Made by a program: the position numbers and the translations under genes. Below, one piece after another: positions 37,079-45,211 of a stretch of DNA of 64,000 bases (position 1 is its first letter; each line of letters opens with the position of its first letter). This DNA is from an uncultured bacterium. GTDB taxonomy: Bacteria; Cyanobacteriota; Vampirovibrionia; Gastranaerophilales; JAILCC01. The stretch lies in NCBI GenBank assembly GCA_949283935.1, contig CASDUJ010000011.1, positions 42,855-106,854 of the forward strand. Direction: 5' to 3'. Under the pieces are notes generated by a model that searched no databases, was not told where the DNA came from, and saw nothing but the letters and a program-made list of their open reading frames with translations.

Positions 37079-37915
37079 CTAGTAATAATCTATACTACCT
37101 TTTTGAATTAATCGATATGTGCAACCTAAAGTGTTTTCTGCAGTTATTTCTTTTGTTTTTTTAGGAGGAGTATAATTCCCCCCTATTTGTTCATTACCGC
37201 AAGTAAAATCATCAAGTTCTCCAAATGGAACTATTCCGTCTTTATCTATTATCCAAAAGTAATGTATATCTTTTCCCACCATATTAGGACCTTTGCCTGC
37301 ATTTAAATCAATTTCAACATAGCCGCAAAGCTTTGCAGGTGCCGTAGTTACATTTGTCGAAACAGATTCACTGATGCTATATGCAATAGGGCTTGGCTTT
37401 GTGCTTGTACCTTGGCATTTGGGATCAAATATTACGCTGACTGTGGCTCCATTTGTTAAATTTACTGCGCTAAATGTATCAATATTGTTTACATAAAAAA
37501 TTGCAGATTGTTTATTCATTAAAATAGGTTCACGATCTATGTATTCTTGTTTTTGTATACAAGCATTTGTAATTTCATTTCTTGCATTATCGCAATCTTC
37601 TTGTTTTGGTTCAACATTTCCATCAAAAGATACTCTTTTTTCAAGTTTTTTGGCTATTTCATTTCGAAAACAAGAGCTAGAAGCTTGGTCATCTCCTAAA
37701 CAAAAAGATTGAAGTGTCCCTTGGTTTTGTGACATCATAACTAAAAGTGCTTGTTGAATATCGTTTTGAACTTTTTTTAATTGAGTAGCAAATAAAGATT
37801 TTTCTGCATTTTGGGTTACATTTGGAACAAGCATTGTGGCTACTAATGCAAAAATAAACATAGCAACTAATAATTCGGCTAAAGTGAAAGCTCTTTTTTT
37901 ATTCCAATTGTTCAA
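37079..37915 (-). CDS. Type IV prepilin/pseudopilin-like protein
   Basis: A 278-residue protein with a class III signal: a short basic leader, then AFTLAELLVAMFIFALVATML. The conserved Glu at +5 is present, and Ala instead of Gly would precede the prepilin-peptidase cut. The mature part is large, with many cysteines (about 67-270) that could form disulfides, made plausible by the nearby VKOR-DsbA. It is probably a minor pilin or type II secretion pseudopilin. No assembly ATPase or peptidase is adjacent. Translation starts with TTG behind TTGGAGTAG. Confidence 0.82.
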   Translation of the reverse strand: MNNWNKKRAFTLAELLVAMFIFALVATMLVPNVTQNAEKSLFATQLKKVQNDIQQALLVMMSQNQGTLQSFCLGDDQASSSCFRNEIAKKLEKRVSFDGNVEPKQEDCDNARNEITNACIQKQEYIDREPILMNKQSAIFYVNNIDTFSAVNLTNGATVSVIFDPKCQGTSTKPSPIAYSISESVSTNVTTAPAKLCGYVEIDLNAGKGPNMVGKDIHYFWIIDKDGIVPFGELDDFTCGNEQIGGNYTPPKKTKEITAENTLGCTYRLIQKGSIDYY

Positions 37916-37983
37916 AACTACTACTCCAAAAATCTATATATTAATTTTAGCATGTTTTTAATTTTTGTGAAGTACAACAAAAT

Positions 37984-38009
37984 AAAAGTCGACAGTTCTG
38001 TCGACTTTT
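37984..38009 (-). terminator. Terminator of the YtxH/DUF948 operon
   Basis: A 12-bp perfect stem (AAAAGTCGACAG / CTGTCGACTTTT, 2-nt formal loop) followed on the minus strand by TATT. It lies 25 bp after the last YtxH gene and upstream of the prepilin gene. Confidence 0.85.
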
Positions 38010-38033
38010 ATTAAATTAGCTATGGGTTTTTGT

Positions 38034-38291
38034 TTATGCTTCTTCTTTTTTTAACATATTTTGAAGTTTTGCAATAAGTTCATCGCCTTTTTTTTGCAAA
38101 TCTTCAACTACAACTTCTGCTTTTTCTTTAATTTCTTTTAAAGAATCTTCTGTTTTGTCGTAAAGTTCTGATGATGTTTTAGCAATCATTTCTCTTGTTT
38201 CTTCTCCTGATTTAGGAGCAAGTAAAAGTCCTGCCAATGCTCCAACAGCACCTCCAACAATAAACCCTGCTAAAAATTTTCCTGCTGACAT
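38034..38291 (-). CDS. YtxH-domain protein (distal copy)
   Basis: An 85-residue protein with an N-terminal Gly/Ala-rich membrane segment ending in the YtxH signature LLAPKSGEETR. A charged helical tail (about 32-85) follows. YtxH proteins are small membrane-anchored, stress-related proteins of unknown mechanism. GGAGAAAATT precedes the ATG. It is the third gene of a three-gene set with DUF948 and another YtxH. Confidence 0.85.
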   Translation of the reverse strand: MSAGKFLAGFIVGGAVGALAGLLLAPKSGEETREMIAKTSSELYDKTEDSLKEIKEKAEVVVEDLQKKGDELIAKLQNMLKKEEA

Positions 38292-38323
38292 AATTTTCTC
38301 CTTTATTTAAACTACACTTTCAT

Positions 38324-38683
38324 TTATTTTTTCAAAAAGAATTTTAATCCTGTTAATAAACCACCAATAAGAGCTAAAGAAACACCTTTGAATTTACTGG
38401 CTGCATTAAATGCTAAATTGTAAGCTGTTCCAAAAGATGTTTTTACTGCATTTATTTGTTTATCTACACCAGTAGCAAGTCCATTTATTCCTTCTAAAGC
38501 TTTTTTTAATTCTTCTAAAGTAGGATAAATTTCTCTTTGTATTGTTTCAGATAATTTTTTATAAGATTTTGCAAGTTCCATTAAATCTTTTAACAGCATA
38601 ACAACAAAAACTGTCAAAACGGTAAACAAAATTATACAAGTATAAGACAAAAACATTAAAGCTGTCTCTAGTCCTTCTTCCAT
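38324..38683 (-). CDS. DUF948 membrane protein
   Basis: A 119-residue protein with one N-terminal TM (about 12-32), a long amphipathic helix with IQREIYPTLEELKKAL, and a hydrophobic C-terminal stretch ending in basic residues. This is the DUF948 layout, often encoded next to YtxH proteins in Gram-positive and other bacteria. AAAGGATATAAAA lies before the ATG. Its role is unknown. Confidence 0.8.
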   Translation of the reverse strand: MEEGLETALMFLSYTCIILFTVLTVFVVMLLKDLMELAKSYKKLSETIQREIYPTLEELKKALEGINGLATGVDKQINAVKTSFGTAYNLAFNAASKFKGVSLALIGGLLTGLKFFLKK

Positions 38684-38698
38684 TTTTATATCCTTTCT

Positions 38699-39016
38699 TT
38701 AATTTTTTTCTTTAAGACTTTTGGCTTCCATTTCTTTGGCATTGGCCATTTTTTTAGCTCTTAAAGAGTCTTGAATGTCTTCTATTATATTTTCTATAGA
38801 TGCTTTTGTATGTTCGATGGAACGTAAACTTTTTTTCTTTGCGCCTTCAATTTTTTGGGGGAAATTATTTTTTATCTTAATTGCTTTATCAACTAAATCT
38901 GCTCTTGTTTCTTCACCTGATTTAGGTGCATACATAACAGCTGCAATAATTCCGCCAACTACACCTGCTAACAATCCTAAGCCAAAGCTTAAAGAATTAT
39001 CTATTTCCTTTGACAT
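38699..39016 (-). CDS. YtxH-domain protein (proximal copy)
   Basis: A 105-residue paralogue of the 38034-38291 product. A Gly-rich membrane segment (about 9-28) ends in MYAPKSGEETRADL, followed by a basic helical tail. The start at 39014-39016 follows TTGGAGTATATC; a start four codons earlier is less likely. It heads the YtxH-DUF948-YtxH operon. Confidence 0.83.
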   Translation of the reverse strand: MSKEIDNSLSFGLGLLAGVVGGIIAAVMYAPKSGEETRADLVDKAIKIKNNFPQKIEGAKKKSLRSIEHTKASIENIIEDIQDSLRAKKMANAKEMEAKSLKEKN

Positions 39017-39131
39017 GATATACTCCAAAATAAATTTACCTTTTAAGTATAGCAGATTTTTTAAATTTTTCTAGCCCATGAAGGTAAAAAGCTTGTCAAT
39101 ATTGACTTGTTAATTGTTGTGTTTAAAGAAA

Positions 39132-40127
39132 TTAAATTTTTTCAATAATAGCTTGTGTAAATTGTGATGTTGTAGAATTACCTCCAAGATCTATGGTTAA
39201 ATGTTTACCTTCTTGTAAAGTTGCAAATAAAGCATTTCGAAGTTTTGTAGCAATTTCTTTTTCATTTATATATTCAAGCATCATTATGGCACTAAGTAAT
39301 ATAGCTGTTGGATTTGCTTTGTTTTGTCCTTGAATATCAGGTGCACTTCCATGAACAGGCTCAAATACCGCGCAATCGGTTCCTATATTTGCTCCTTGCG
39401 CTACTCCAAGCCCCCCTATTAAGCCTGCTGCTAAATCAGAAACAATATCTCCGTACAAATTAGGCAAAAGTAAAACGTCATATTTAGTAGGATTTTGAAC
39501 AAGTTGCATGCAAAGATTGTCAATTAAAATTTCGTTGTAATTTATTTGCGAATATTTTTTAGCTACTTCTCTTGCACATTCTAAAAATAAACCATCTGTT
39601 AGTTTACATATATTAGCTTTGCTTACTGCTGTTACAGTTTTTCGATTATTTTTCATTGCATAATCAAAAGCAAATTCTGCAATTTTTGTGGAAGCACTTC
39701 TGGTTATAAGTTTTATTGATTCCATTGTGTTATCATCAATTTTACGTTCGATTCCAGCATATAAATCTTCAGTATTTTCTCTTACGGTAACCAAATTTAC
39801 ATTGTCAAATTTAGTTTTTATACCGGGAATGTTATAAGCAGGTCTAAGAGATGCGTATAAATTTAATTCCTTTCTTAATGTTACGTTAACACTTTTAAAT
39901 CCATAGCCTATTGGAGTTGTTACAGGTGCTTTTAATGCTATTTTATTCCGTTTTATTGAATCTAAAACTTTTTGAGGTAAAACAGTTCCTTCTTTTTCAA
40001 AAACATTTGCTCCTGCTTCTTGAATATCCCATTTAATAGGAGCTTTAAGTGCTCCAAAAATTTCAATAACGGATTCTGATATTTCAGGACCTATTCCATC
40101 TCCTTTTATCAAAGTTATTTCTCTCAT
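39132..40127 (-). CDS. Isocitrate/isopropylmalate dehydrogenase family enzyme
   Basis: A 331-residue beta-decarboxylating dehydrogenase. It opens with ITLIKGDGIGPEI and has the substrate loop YASLRPAYNIPG, the VRENTEDLYAGIER motif, the catalytic Lys in AVSKANI and the cofactor-binding FEPVHGSAPDIQGQNKANP. NTEDLYAGIE is typical of NAD-dependent isocitrate dehydrogenase, so the TCA-type reaction (isocitrate to 2-oxoglutarate) is favoured over isopropylmalate. No leu or TCA genes are adjacent. Residues encoded upstream of the ATG at 40125-40127 are not family-like. Confidence 0.88.
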   Translation of the reverse strand: MREITLIKGDGIGPEISESVIEIFGALKAPIKWDIQEAGANVFEKEGTVLPQKVLDSIKRNKIALKAPVTTPIGYGFKSVNVTLRKELNLYASLRPAYNIPGIKTKFDNVNLVTVRENTEDLYAGIERKIDDNTMESIKLITRSASTKIAEFAFDYAMKNNRKTVTAVSKANICKLTDGLFLECAREVAKKYSQINYNEILIDNLCMQLVQNPTKYDVLLLPNLYGDIVSDLAAGLIGGLGVAQGANIGTDCAVFEPVHGSAPDIQGQNKANPTAILLSAIMMLEYINEKEIATKLRNALFATLQEGKHLTIDLGGNSTTSQFTQAIIEKI

Positions 40128-40235
40128 AATTAACCTTTCTTTTGTAACTTTATGTAAAATTTTAACAAAAAAATGTTTAAAATGTACAAAAATCGGGAAT
40201 ATAACATTTGTGCATATATGCACTCCTTTAGTAGA

Positions 40236-40274
40236 AAAATACTACAGCCCGCGAAGAGCGGGCTGTAGTATTTT
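40236..40274 (-). terminator. Strong terminator overlapping the lipoprotein stop codon
   Basis: A 17-bp perfect GC-rich-core stem (AAAATACTACAGCCCGC and its complement) with a GAAGA loop ends in a minus-strand T run. Its distal arm includes the TAA stop (40273-40275) of the lipoprotein gene. Confidence 0.92.
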
Positions 40275-40719
40275 AGTCATATACTCCAAATTGAATCCAA
40301 GCAAGAGGATTGGGTCTTGGAGTGTATGCTTTTGATGAGAAAATTGTTTTCTTTTTTGTTCCATCTGAATCGTAAAATCTTAATTCATATCTCCCTCCTG
40401 AATATACAGTAAATGAACCTGTTAAATAATAAGAATTTTCTGCATTGTAATCTTTGCCAAGAGTAAGAGTGTCGCCATAAATTGGTGAGAGATTATTTTT
40501 CTTAATTAATTGTAGCCTGATACTTCGAGATTGAAATCCTTTTGGAGATATCAAAATAAAATTTATTGTGTCGTTCTTTTGAAATTCATTCATTGGGACA
40601 AATGTTTCCTTTAATAAAGGTTTTGTGCTCAGAAAAATTCTTGGTGTTGTATCTTTACAACTTACCAAAATGCTACAAAATATAATTACTAAGGAAAATA
40701 TTAGAAACTTTTTCGCCAT
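40273..40719 (-). CDS. Unrecognised lipoprotein
   Basis: A 148-residue lipoprotein. A hydrophobic signal ends in the lipobox LVSC with Cys21 as the modified residue. The mature part is beta-rich (INFILISPKGF, YLTGSFTVYSGGRYELRFYD), like an Ig-like or carbohydrate-binding sandwich, but no family is recognised. No Shine-Dalgarno is evident; TATGAT ends 6 bp before the ATG, a weaker version of the leaderless pattern. The stop is built into the terminator. Confidence 0.8.
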   Translation of the reverse strand: MAKKFLIFSLVIIFCSILVSCKDTTPRIFLSTKPLLKETFVPMNEFQKNDTINFILISPKGFQSRSIRLQLIKKNNLSPIYGDTLTLGKDYNAENSYYLTGSFTVYSGGRYELRFYDSDGTKKKTIFSSKAYTPRPNPLAWIQFGVYD

Positions 40720-40846
40720 AATTCTATCATATCATATTGGACAAGAATATAATGTTTTCTAAAATAAATTGAAATATTTTCTTTTTCCTTAACAAATTGC
40801 TATGCATATTTCTATGTATTAAAATTATCTCTACTAAGAGGTTATT

Positions 40847-41506
40847 ATGAAATCTGTTGCAGAAAATTTAAATCAAATAAAAACTGATATTCCTAATTTT
40901 CAAGGCAAAATTATTGCTGTAACGAAATATGTTGACGATAACAAAGTAATAGAAGCTTATAATGCTGGTTTGCGCAATTTTGGCGAAAACAAAGTACAAG
41001 ATGCTATAGCTAGAATGAAAAGACTACCTTCTGAATTAATGGAAAATTCAACTTGGCATTTTATAGGACATCTGCAATCTAACAAAGTTAGAAAAGTTGT
41101 AGGGAAATTTGAATATATTCATTCAGTAGATACATTTTCTTTGGCAGAAAAAATTTCATTTGTAGCAAAAGAAATAGGAATTATTCAGAAAATCTTAATA
41201 GAAGTTAACATTTCTGAAGAAAAAACTAAGTTTGGAATGGAAAAAACTGAAACAGATGAAATTTTTAAAAATCTCAAAAAACTAGACGGCGTGAGTGTTT
41301 TAGGCTTAATGACCTTAGCGCCTTATACATCAGATGAAGTATTTTTAAGAAAAGTATTCACAGATTTATATGAATTAAGGTATAATATTCAGCAGAAATA
41401 TCATGTGGAACTGCCAGAATTATCCATGGGGATGAGTTCAGATTACAAAATAGCAGTGCAACAAGGTTCTACAATGATAAGATTGGGACAGAGATTGTTT
41501 AGATAA
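40847..41506 (+). CDS. YggS-family PLP-binding protein
   Basis: A 219-residue single-domain PLP protein of the YggS/PLPBP/YlmE family, which keeps vitamin B6 and amino-acid pools balanced. The cofactor lysine is in IAVTKYV near residue 27. WHFIGHLQSNK, LMTLAP and the phosphate-binding MGMSSDYKIAVQQGSTMIRLG are all present. CTAAGAGG precedes the ATG. It lies 21 bp before sepF, the same pairing as in cyanobacteria and Gram-positives. Confidence 0.93.
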   Translation: MKSVAENLNQIKTDIPNFQGKIIAVTKYVDDNKVIEAYNAGLRNFGENKVQDAIARMKRLPSELMENSTWHFIGHLQSNKVRKVVGKFEYIHSVDTFSLAEKISFVAKEIGIIQKILIEVNISEEKTKFGMEKTETDEIFKNLKKLDGVSVLGLMTLAPYTSDEVFLRKVFTDLYELRYNIQQKYHVELPELSMGMSSDYKIAVQQGSTMIRLGQRLFR

Positions 41507-41527
41507 AAAACTTAGGGAGGATAAGAG

Positions 41528-41986
41528 TTGTCAGCATTAGTTAATCAAATTATGAAAATTTTTGATCTTGGGGAACCGGTAGATGAATTTGGACCGGATG
41601 ATGATGGATTTGCAGAAGAATTAGGAACAGAAGAAGCTGCTCCTGTTGCTTCAAAAAGAAAAGATTTGGGTGTAGTACGTCCTATTAATACGCGTGGCTA
41701 TGAAGTTATGGTAGTTTCTCCAAAATCTTTTGATGAATCTTTGGAAATTTCAAAAAGTTTAATTGATAGAAAAACAGTTGTTTTAAATCTTGAACTTTTA
41801 GATCATGAACAATCACAAAGAATAGTAGATTTCTTAGCGGGTGCTACTTACGCATTAAGTGGACATCAACAGAAAATTGGAGAAGGTGTATTTATCTTCA
41901 CGCCTAACAATGTAAATATTACTGCTGAACAAGAAAAGAAAGCAGCTGCATCAATTACTGATGCTTTTTGGAATCAAGTAAAATAA
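41528..41986 (+). CDS. sepF: Cell division protein SepF
   Basis: A 152-residue protein that anchors and bundles FtsZ at the membrane. An N-terminal amphipathic helix (about 1-14, with LVNQIMKIF) is followed by an acidic linker and the C-terminal SepF core (about 55-150) with SFDESLEISKSLIDRKTVVLNL and QRIVDFLAGATYAL. Translation starts at TTG behind AGGGAGG. Its presence, without FtsA/ZipA in view, fits a cyanobacterial or Gram-positive division style. Confidence 0.93.
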   Translation: MSALVNQIMKIFDLGEPVDEFGPDDDGFAEELGTEEAAPVASKRKDLGVVRPINTRGYEVMVVSPKSFDESLEISKSLIDRKTVVLNLELLDHEQSQRIVDFLAGATYALSGHQQKIGEGVFIFTPNNVNITAEQEKKAAASITDAFWNQVK

Positions 41987-42013
41987 CAAAGTCGAATTAT
42001 ATGCTAAACTTTT

Positions 42014-42040
42014 AAAGCTAACCTATAAGGTTAGCTTTTG
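42014..42040 (+). terminator. Terminator of the yggS-sepF operon
   Basis: An 11-bp stem (AAAGCTAACCT / AGGTTAGCTTT, ATA loop) followed by TTGTTTGCTTTT, 28 bp after the sepF stop. Confidence 0.85.
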
Positions 42041-42130
42041 TTTGCTTTTAGGTATCCATTTATTTGTTGAACAGATTTTTTGTTTTGGTAAAATAAAAAT
42101 GTAAAAGGTTTTTTTAGAGAGGACTTCAAT

Positions 42131-43327
42131 ATGAAAAAATCCATTAAAGATTTAGTAGACATCAAAGGGAAAAAAGCTCTTGTAAGAGTCGATGTTAATG
42201 TGCCTTTGGATGCAGAAAAAAATGTTACCGACGATACCAGAATTCAGGCTATTTTGCCAACTGTTAAATTTTTAAAAGACAAAGGGGCAAAAATTATTTT
42301 AGTTGCTCATTTGGGTAGACCAAAAGGCGAAAAAAATCTTGAATTTACTTTAGCTCCTGTTGCAAAATATTTAGAAAAGATTTTAGGTGAAGAAGTTATT
42401 TTTATTCCGGAACTTGAAACTGCTCAAAATTATGTAGACAAAATGTTTGATGGACAAATTGCTCTTTTGGAAAATATTAGATTTTACAAAGCTGAAGAAG
42501 CAAAAGATGATGATATGACTTTTGCTCAAAAACTTGCTGATTTGGCAGATTTTTATGTAAATGATGCTTTTGGAGCTGCTCATAGAAATCATTCTTCTAC
42601 TGCCAAAGTAGCAAAACTTCTTAAACCTGCTGTTTCAGGTTTATTAATGGAAAAGGAACTTGAATGTTTGGGAAAAGCTCTTGATAATCCAGAGAGACCT
42701 TTTACTGCTATAGTTGGTGGAGCAAAAGTTTCTACTAAAATTGGAGTTTTGGAAAATTTAATTGATAAAGTTGATAATTTAATTATTGGCGGTGGAATGG
42801 CATATACTTTTGTAAAAGCTAATGGGGGACAAATTGGTAATTCAATTTGTGAAGATGACCAATTAGAAGTTGCTAAAACAATTGAAAAAAAAGCAAAAGA
42901 TAAAGGTGTAAATCTTGTTATGGCAACTGATGTTTTAGTTACCAATGATTTTTCTGGTAATGGAATTAATAAAATTGTAAATGTAAATAATATTCCTGAA
43001 GGTTTTGAAGGAGTTGATGCGGGTCCTGAGACACAAAAAGCTTTTGAAGAAGTCATCAAACATTCAAAAACAATTTTAATGAATGGTCCTGTTGGTGCTT
43101 TTGAAAATCCCGCTTTTGCAGAAGGTACAAAAGCTGTATTAAAAGCAATTGTTGAAGCTACTAAAAATGGTGCAGTTTCTGTTATTGGTGGTGGAGATTC
43201 AGTAAGTGCAGCTAAAAAATTCTGTAAATCTGAAGATTTTACTCATGTTTCTACTGGAGGTGGGGCAAGTTTAGAATTTATTGAGGGTAAAATTCTGCCT
43301 GGTGTTGCTGCTTTAGATGATAAATAA
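42131..43327 (+). CDS. pgk: Phosphoglycerate kinase
   Basis: Glycolytic enzyme that makes ATP from 1,3-bisphosphoglycerate. At 398 residues it is normal. The N-terminal domain has ALVRVDVNVP, LVAHLGRPKG and LLENIRFY; the hinge FVNDAFGAAHRNHSS-like motif appears as DFYVNDAFGAAHR. The nucleotide domain has VGGAKVSTKI, MNGPVGAFE and SVIGGGDSVSA. AGAGAGG precedes the ATG. It is a single-gene unit between two terminators. Confidence 0.98.
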   Translation: MKKSIKDLVDIKGKKALVRVDVNVPLDAEKNVTDDTRIQAILPTVKFLKDKGAKIILVAHLGRPKGEKNLEFTLAPVAKYLEKILGEEVIFIPELETAQNYVDKMFDGQIALLENIRFYKAEEAKDDDMTFAQKLADLADFYVNDAFGAAHRNHSSTAKVAKLLKPAVSGLLMEKELECLGKALDNPERPFTAIVGGAKVSTKIGVLENLIDKVDNLIIGGGMAYTFVKANGGQIGNSICEDDQLEVAKTIEKKAKDKGVNLVMATDVLVTNDFSGNGINKIVNVNNIPEGFEGVDAGPETQKAFEEVIKHSKTILMNGPVGAFENPAFAEGTKAVLKAIVEATKNGAVSVIGGGDSVSAAKKFCKSEDFTHVSTGGGASLEFIEGKILPGVAALDDK

Positions 43328-43343
43328 TTAAAATCAAACTATC

Positions 43344-43382
43344 AAAAATGCAGAGCTAAGCTATTCTTGACTCTGCATTTTT
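43344..43382 (+). terminator. Terminator of pgk
   Basis: A 12-bp stem (AAAAATGCAGAG / CTCTGCATTTTT) with a 15-nt loop lies just after the pgk stop. The downstream arm overlaps the -35 region of the next gene. Confidence 0.85.
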
Positions 43383-43386
43383 GTTT

Positions 43387-43415
43387 TTGCCCAAAATTAA
43401 GAAAATTGATACAAT
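43387..43415 (+). promoter_or_regulatory. Promoter placing transcription start at the permease ATG
   Basis: TTGCCC, a 17-bp spacer and TACAAT end exactly 6 bp before the ATG at 43422. No ribosome site is present. The mRNA is predicted to be leaderless. Confidence 0.55.
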
Positions 43416-43421
43416 TGTTTT

Positions 43422-44294
43422 ATGGATTATTCTCGTTATTGCAAAAAATATATTCCGTATCTTTTTTTGGCACCAGCTTTGTTGTTGTTGGTAGTTTTTT
43501 TCTTTTTGCCATTTTTTGAAAGTTTTTATATTAGTATGCTTGATTATGCTAATGATATTTATCATCCTGAATTTATTGGATTGGGAAATTATTTTATGCT
43601 GTTTAAATCTGCTCTTTTTTGGAAAACTATGCTAAATACACTTATTTATTTGGTAGTTGCAGTACCTTTATTAGTTGTTTTACCTTTAATTATTGCTGTT
43701 GTAGTAAATCAAAAATTAAAATTTATAAATTTTTATAGAATATCAATTTATTTGCCTGTAGTCGTTTCTATTGTGGTAGCTGGAATTGCTTGGAAGTGGC
43801 TTTATGCTGATAATGGAATTTTAAATTATTTTGTTTCTTTGTTGGGTTTTAATAAAATTGGTTGGTTAACCGATCCTGCTTATTCAATTTATTCTGTTAT
43901 TGCTGTTACAGTTTGGAAGGGGCTTGGTTATTATATGATGATATATCTTGCTGCTTTAACTAGTGTTCCTGCTGATTTGTATGAGGCAGCCGATATAGAC
44001 GGAGCAAATTTGTTACAAAAGCATTTAGCTGTGACTATTCCTCATCTTTTACCTGCAATTGCTCTTGTGAGTATTATAAGTTCTATAAGTGCTATGAAGG
44101 TTTTTGTCGAAATATATGTTATGACACAAGGAGGTCCTTTAAATTCCAGTATGACCGTTGTTTATTATATATATCAAAAAGGTTTTGAAAATCTTGATTT
44201 AGGTTATGCTTCGGCTTGCGGGGTTGTTCTTATGCTAATAATTATGTTTGTTAGTGTTTTAAATATTAAAAAGATTGAGGGGAGGGCGCTTTAG
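43422..44294 (+). CDS. Sugar ABC transporter permease, MalF/UgpA type
   Basis: A 290-residue inner-membrane subunit with six TM segments. The cytoplasmic EAA loop, which docks the ATPase, reads YEAADIDGANLLQKHLAVTIPHL. It belongs to the CUT1 group that imports oligosaccharides, glycerol phosphate or similar. The substrate cannot be told because no binding protein is next to it. Its stop overlaps the GTG start of the second permease by one base. Confidence 0.92.
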   Translation: MDYSRYCKKYIPYLFLAPALLLLVVFFFLPFFESFYISMLDYANDIYHPEFIGLGNYFMLFKSALFWKTMLNTLIYLVVAVPLLVVLPLIIAVVVNQKLKFINFYRISIYLPVVVSIVVAGIAWKWLYADNGILNYFVSLLGFNKIGWLTDPAYSIYSVIAVTVWKGLGYYMMIYLAALTSVPADLYEAADIDGANLLQKHLAVTIPHLLPAIALVSIISSISAMKVFVEIYVMTQGGPLNSSMTVVYYIYQKGFENLDLGYASACGVVLMLIIMFVSVLNIKKIEGRAL

Positions 44295-45139
44295 TGTTCA
44301 GAAAAATTTTTAAGTCGCTTTTTAGTCATATCTTTTTAGTATTTGTTACTATAATTTCTATAGGCCCTTTTTTGTGGCTTATTTCTACTGCGCTTAAATC
44401 AAAAAATGAAAATATTTTTGCTTATCCTCCACAATTTATTCCTTCTCATATAACTTTTGAGAATTTTGTTGGCGCTTGGAATCAGGTACCTTTTGCCGGA
44501 TATATAATAAATAGTACTATAGTTGCTGTCGTAACAATTATTTTAAATTTATTATTTGCTTCTCTTGCAGCTTATCCTCTCGCTAGAATGGAGTTTAAAG
44601 GAAAAGATTGGTGCTTTTTTGCCATGCTTGCCACTATGATGGTGCCTTTTCAAGTTATCATGATACCTTTGTATTTATTAACTTTAAGATTAAATTTAGT
44701 AGATTCTTACGGGGTGATTTCAGGATTTGCAGGGATGATTTTGCCGTTTGCAGTTAGTGCATTTGGTATTTTGCTTATGAGACAAGCTTTTTTGGCTATA
44801 CCAAAAGAATTGGAAGAAGCTGCTATAATAGATGGGTGCAATGTTTTTCAAATATGGGCTAAGGTTCTTATGCCACTTGTTAAACCTTCTCTTGCAACAC
44901 TTGCAATATTTACTTTCGTAGGTTGTTGGGGAGAATTTCTTTGGCCTAGTATAGTTTTAACTAAACAAGAAATGTTTACTCTTCCGGTTGGTTTAAATTA
45001 TTTGCAAGGATTTTTCAGTTCAAATTGGAGATTTATTGCTGCAGGTGCAATAATTTCTGTTGTTCCTATTTTAATTTTCTTTTTAGCTTTGCAAAAATAT
45101 TTTGTTGGTGGACAAACACAAGGTGCTGTTAAAGGCTAA
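44294..45139 (+). CDS. Sugar ABC transporter permease, MalG/UgpE type
   Basis: The second six-TM subunit of the CUT1 importer, 281 residues. Its EAA loop is LEEAAIIDGCNVFQIWAKVLMPL, and the N-terminal GPFLWLISTALKS is characteristic. It starts with GTG in the TAGTG overlap with the first permease, so translation is coupled. The ATPase and substrate-binding protein are not encoded nearby; a shared MsmK/UgpC-type ATPase elsewhere is likely. Confidence 0.92.
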   Translation: MFRKIFKSLFSHIFLVFVTIISIGPFLWLISTALKSKNENIFAYPPQFIPSHITFENFVGAWNQVPFAGYIINSTIVAVVTIILNLLFASLAAYPLARMEFKGKDWCFFAMLATMMVPFQVIMIPLYLLTLRLNLVDSYGVISGFAGMILPFAVSAFGILLMRQAFLAIPKELEEAAIIDGCNVFQIWAKVLMPLVKPSLATLAIFTFVGCWGEFLWPSIVLTKQEMFTLPVGLNYLQGFFSSNWRFIAAGAIISVVPILIFFLALQKYFVGGQTQGAVKG

Positions 45140-45211
45140 ATTTTTAGCTTTGTATAGTTTTCTATATTTGCTTTGCCTTTTGTGTTATTATTTTGGGTAG
45201 AAGAGGATTTT

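Noticed and set aside
42589..43059. A 156-codon minus-strand frame opposite pgk
   Set aside because: Shadow of a highly conserved gene; no ribosome site and no recognisable product.
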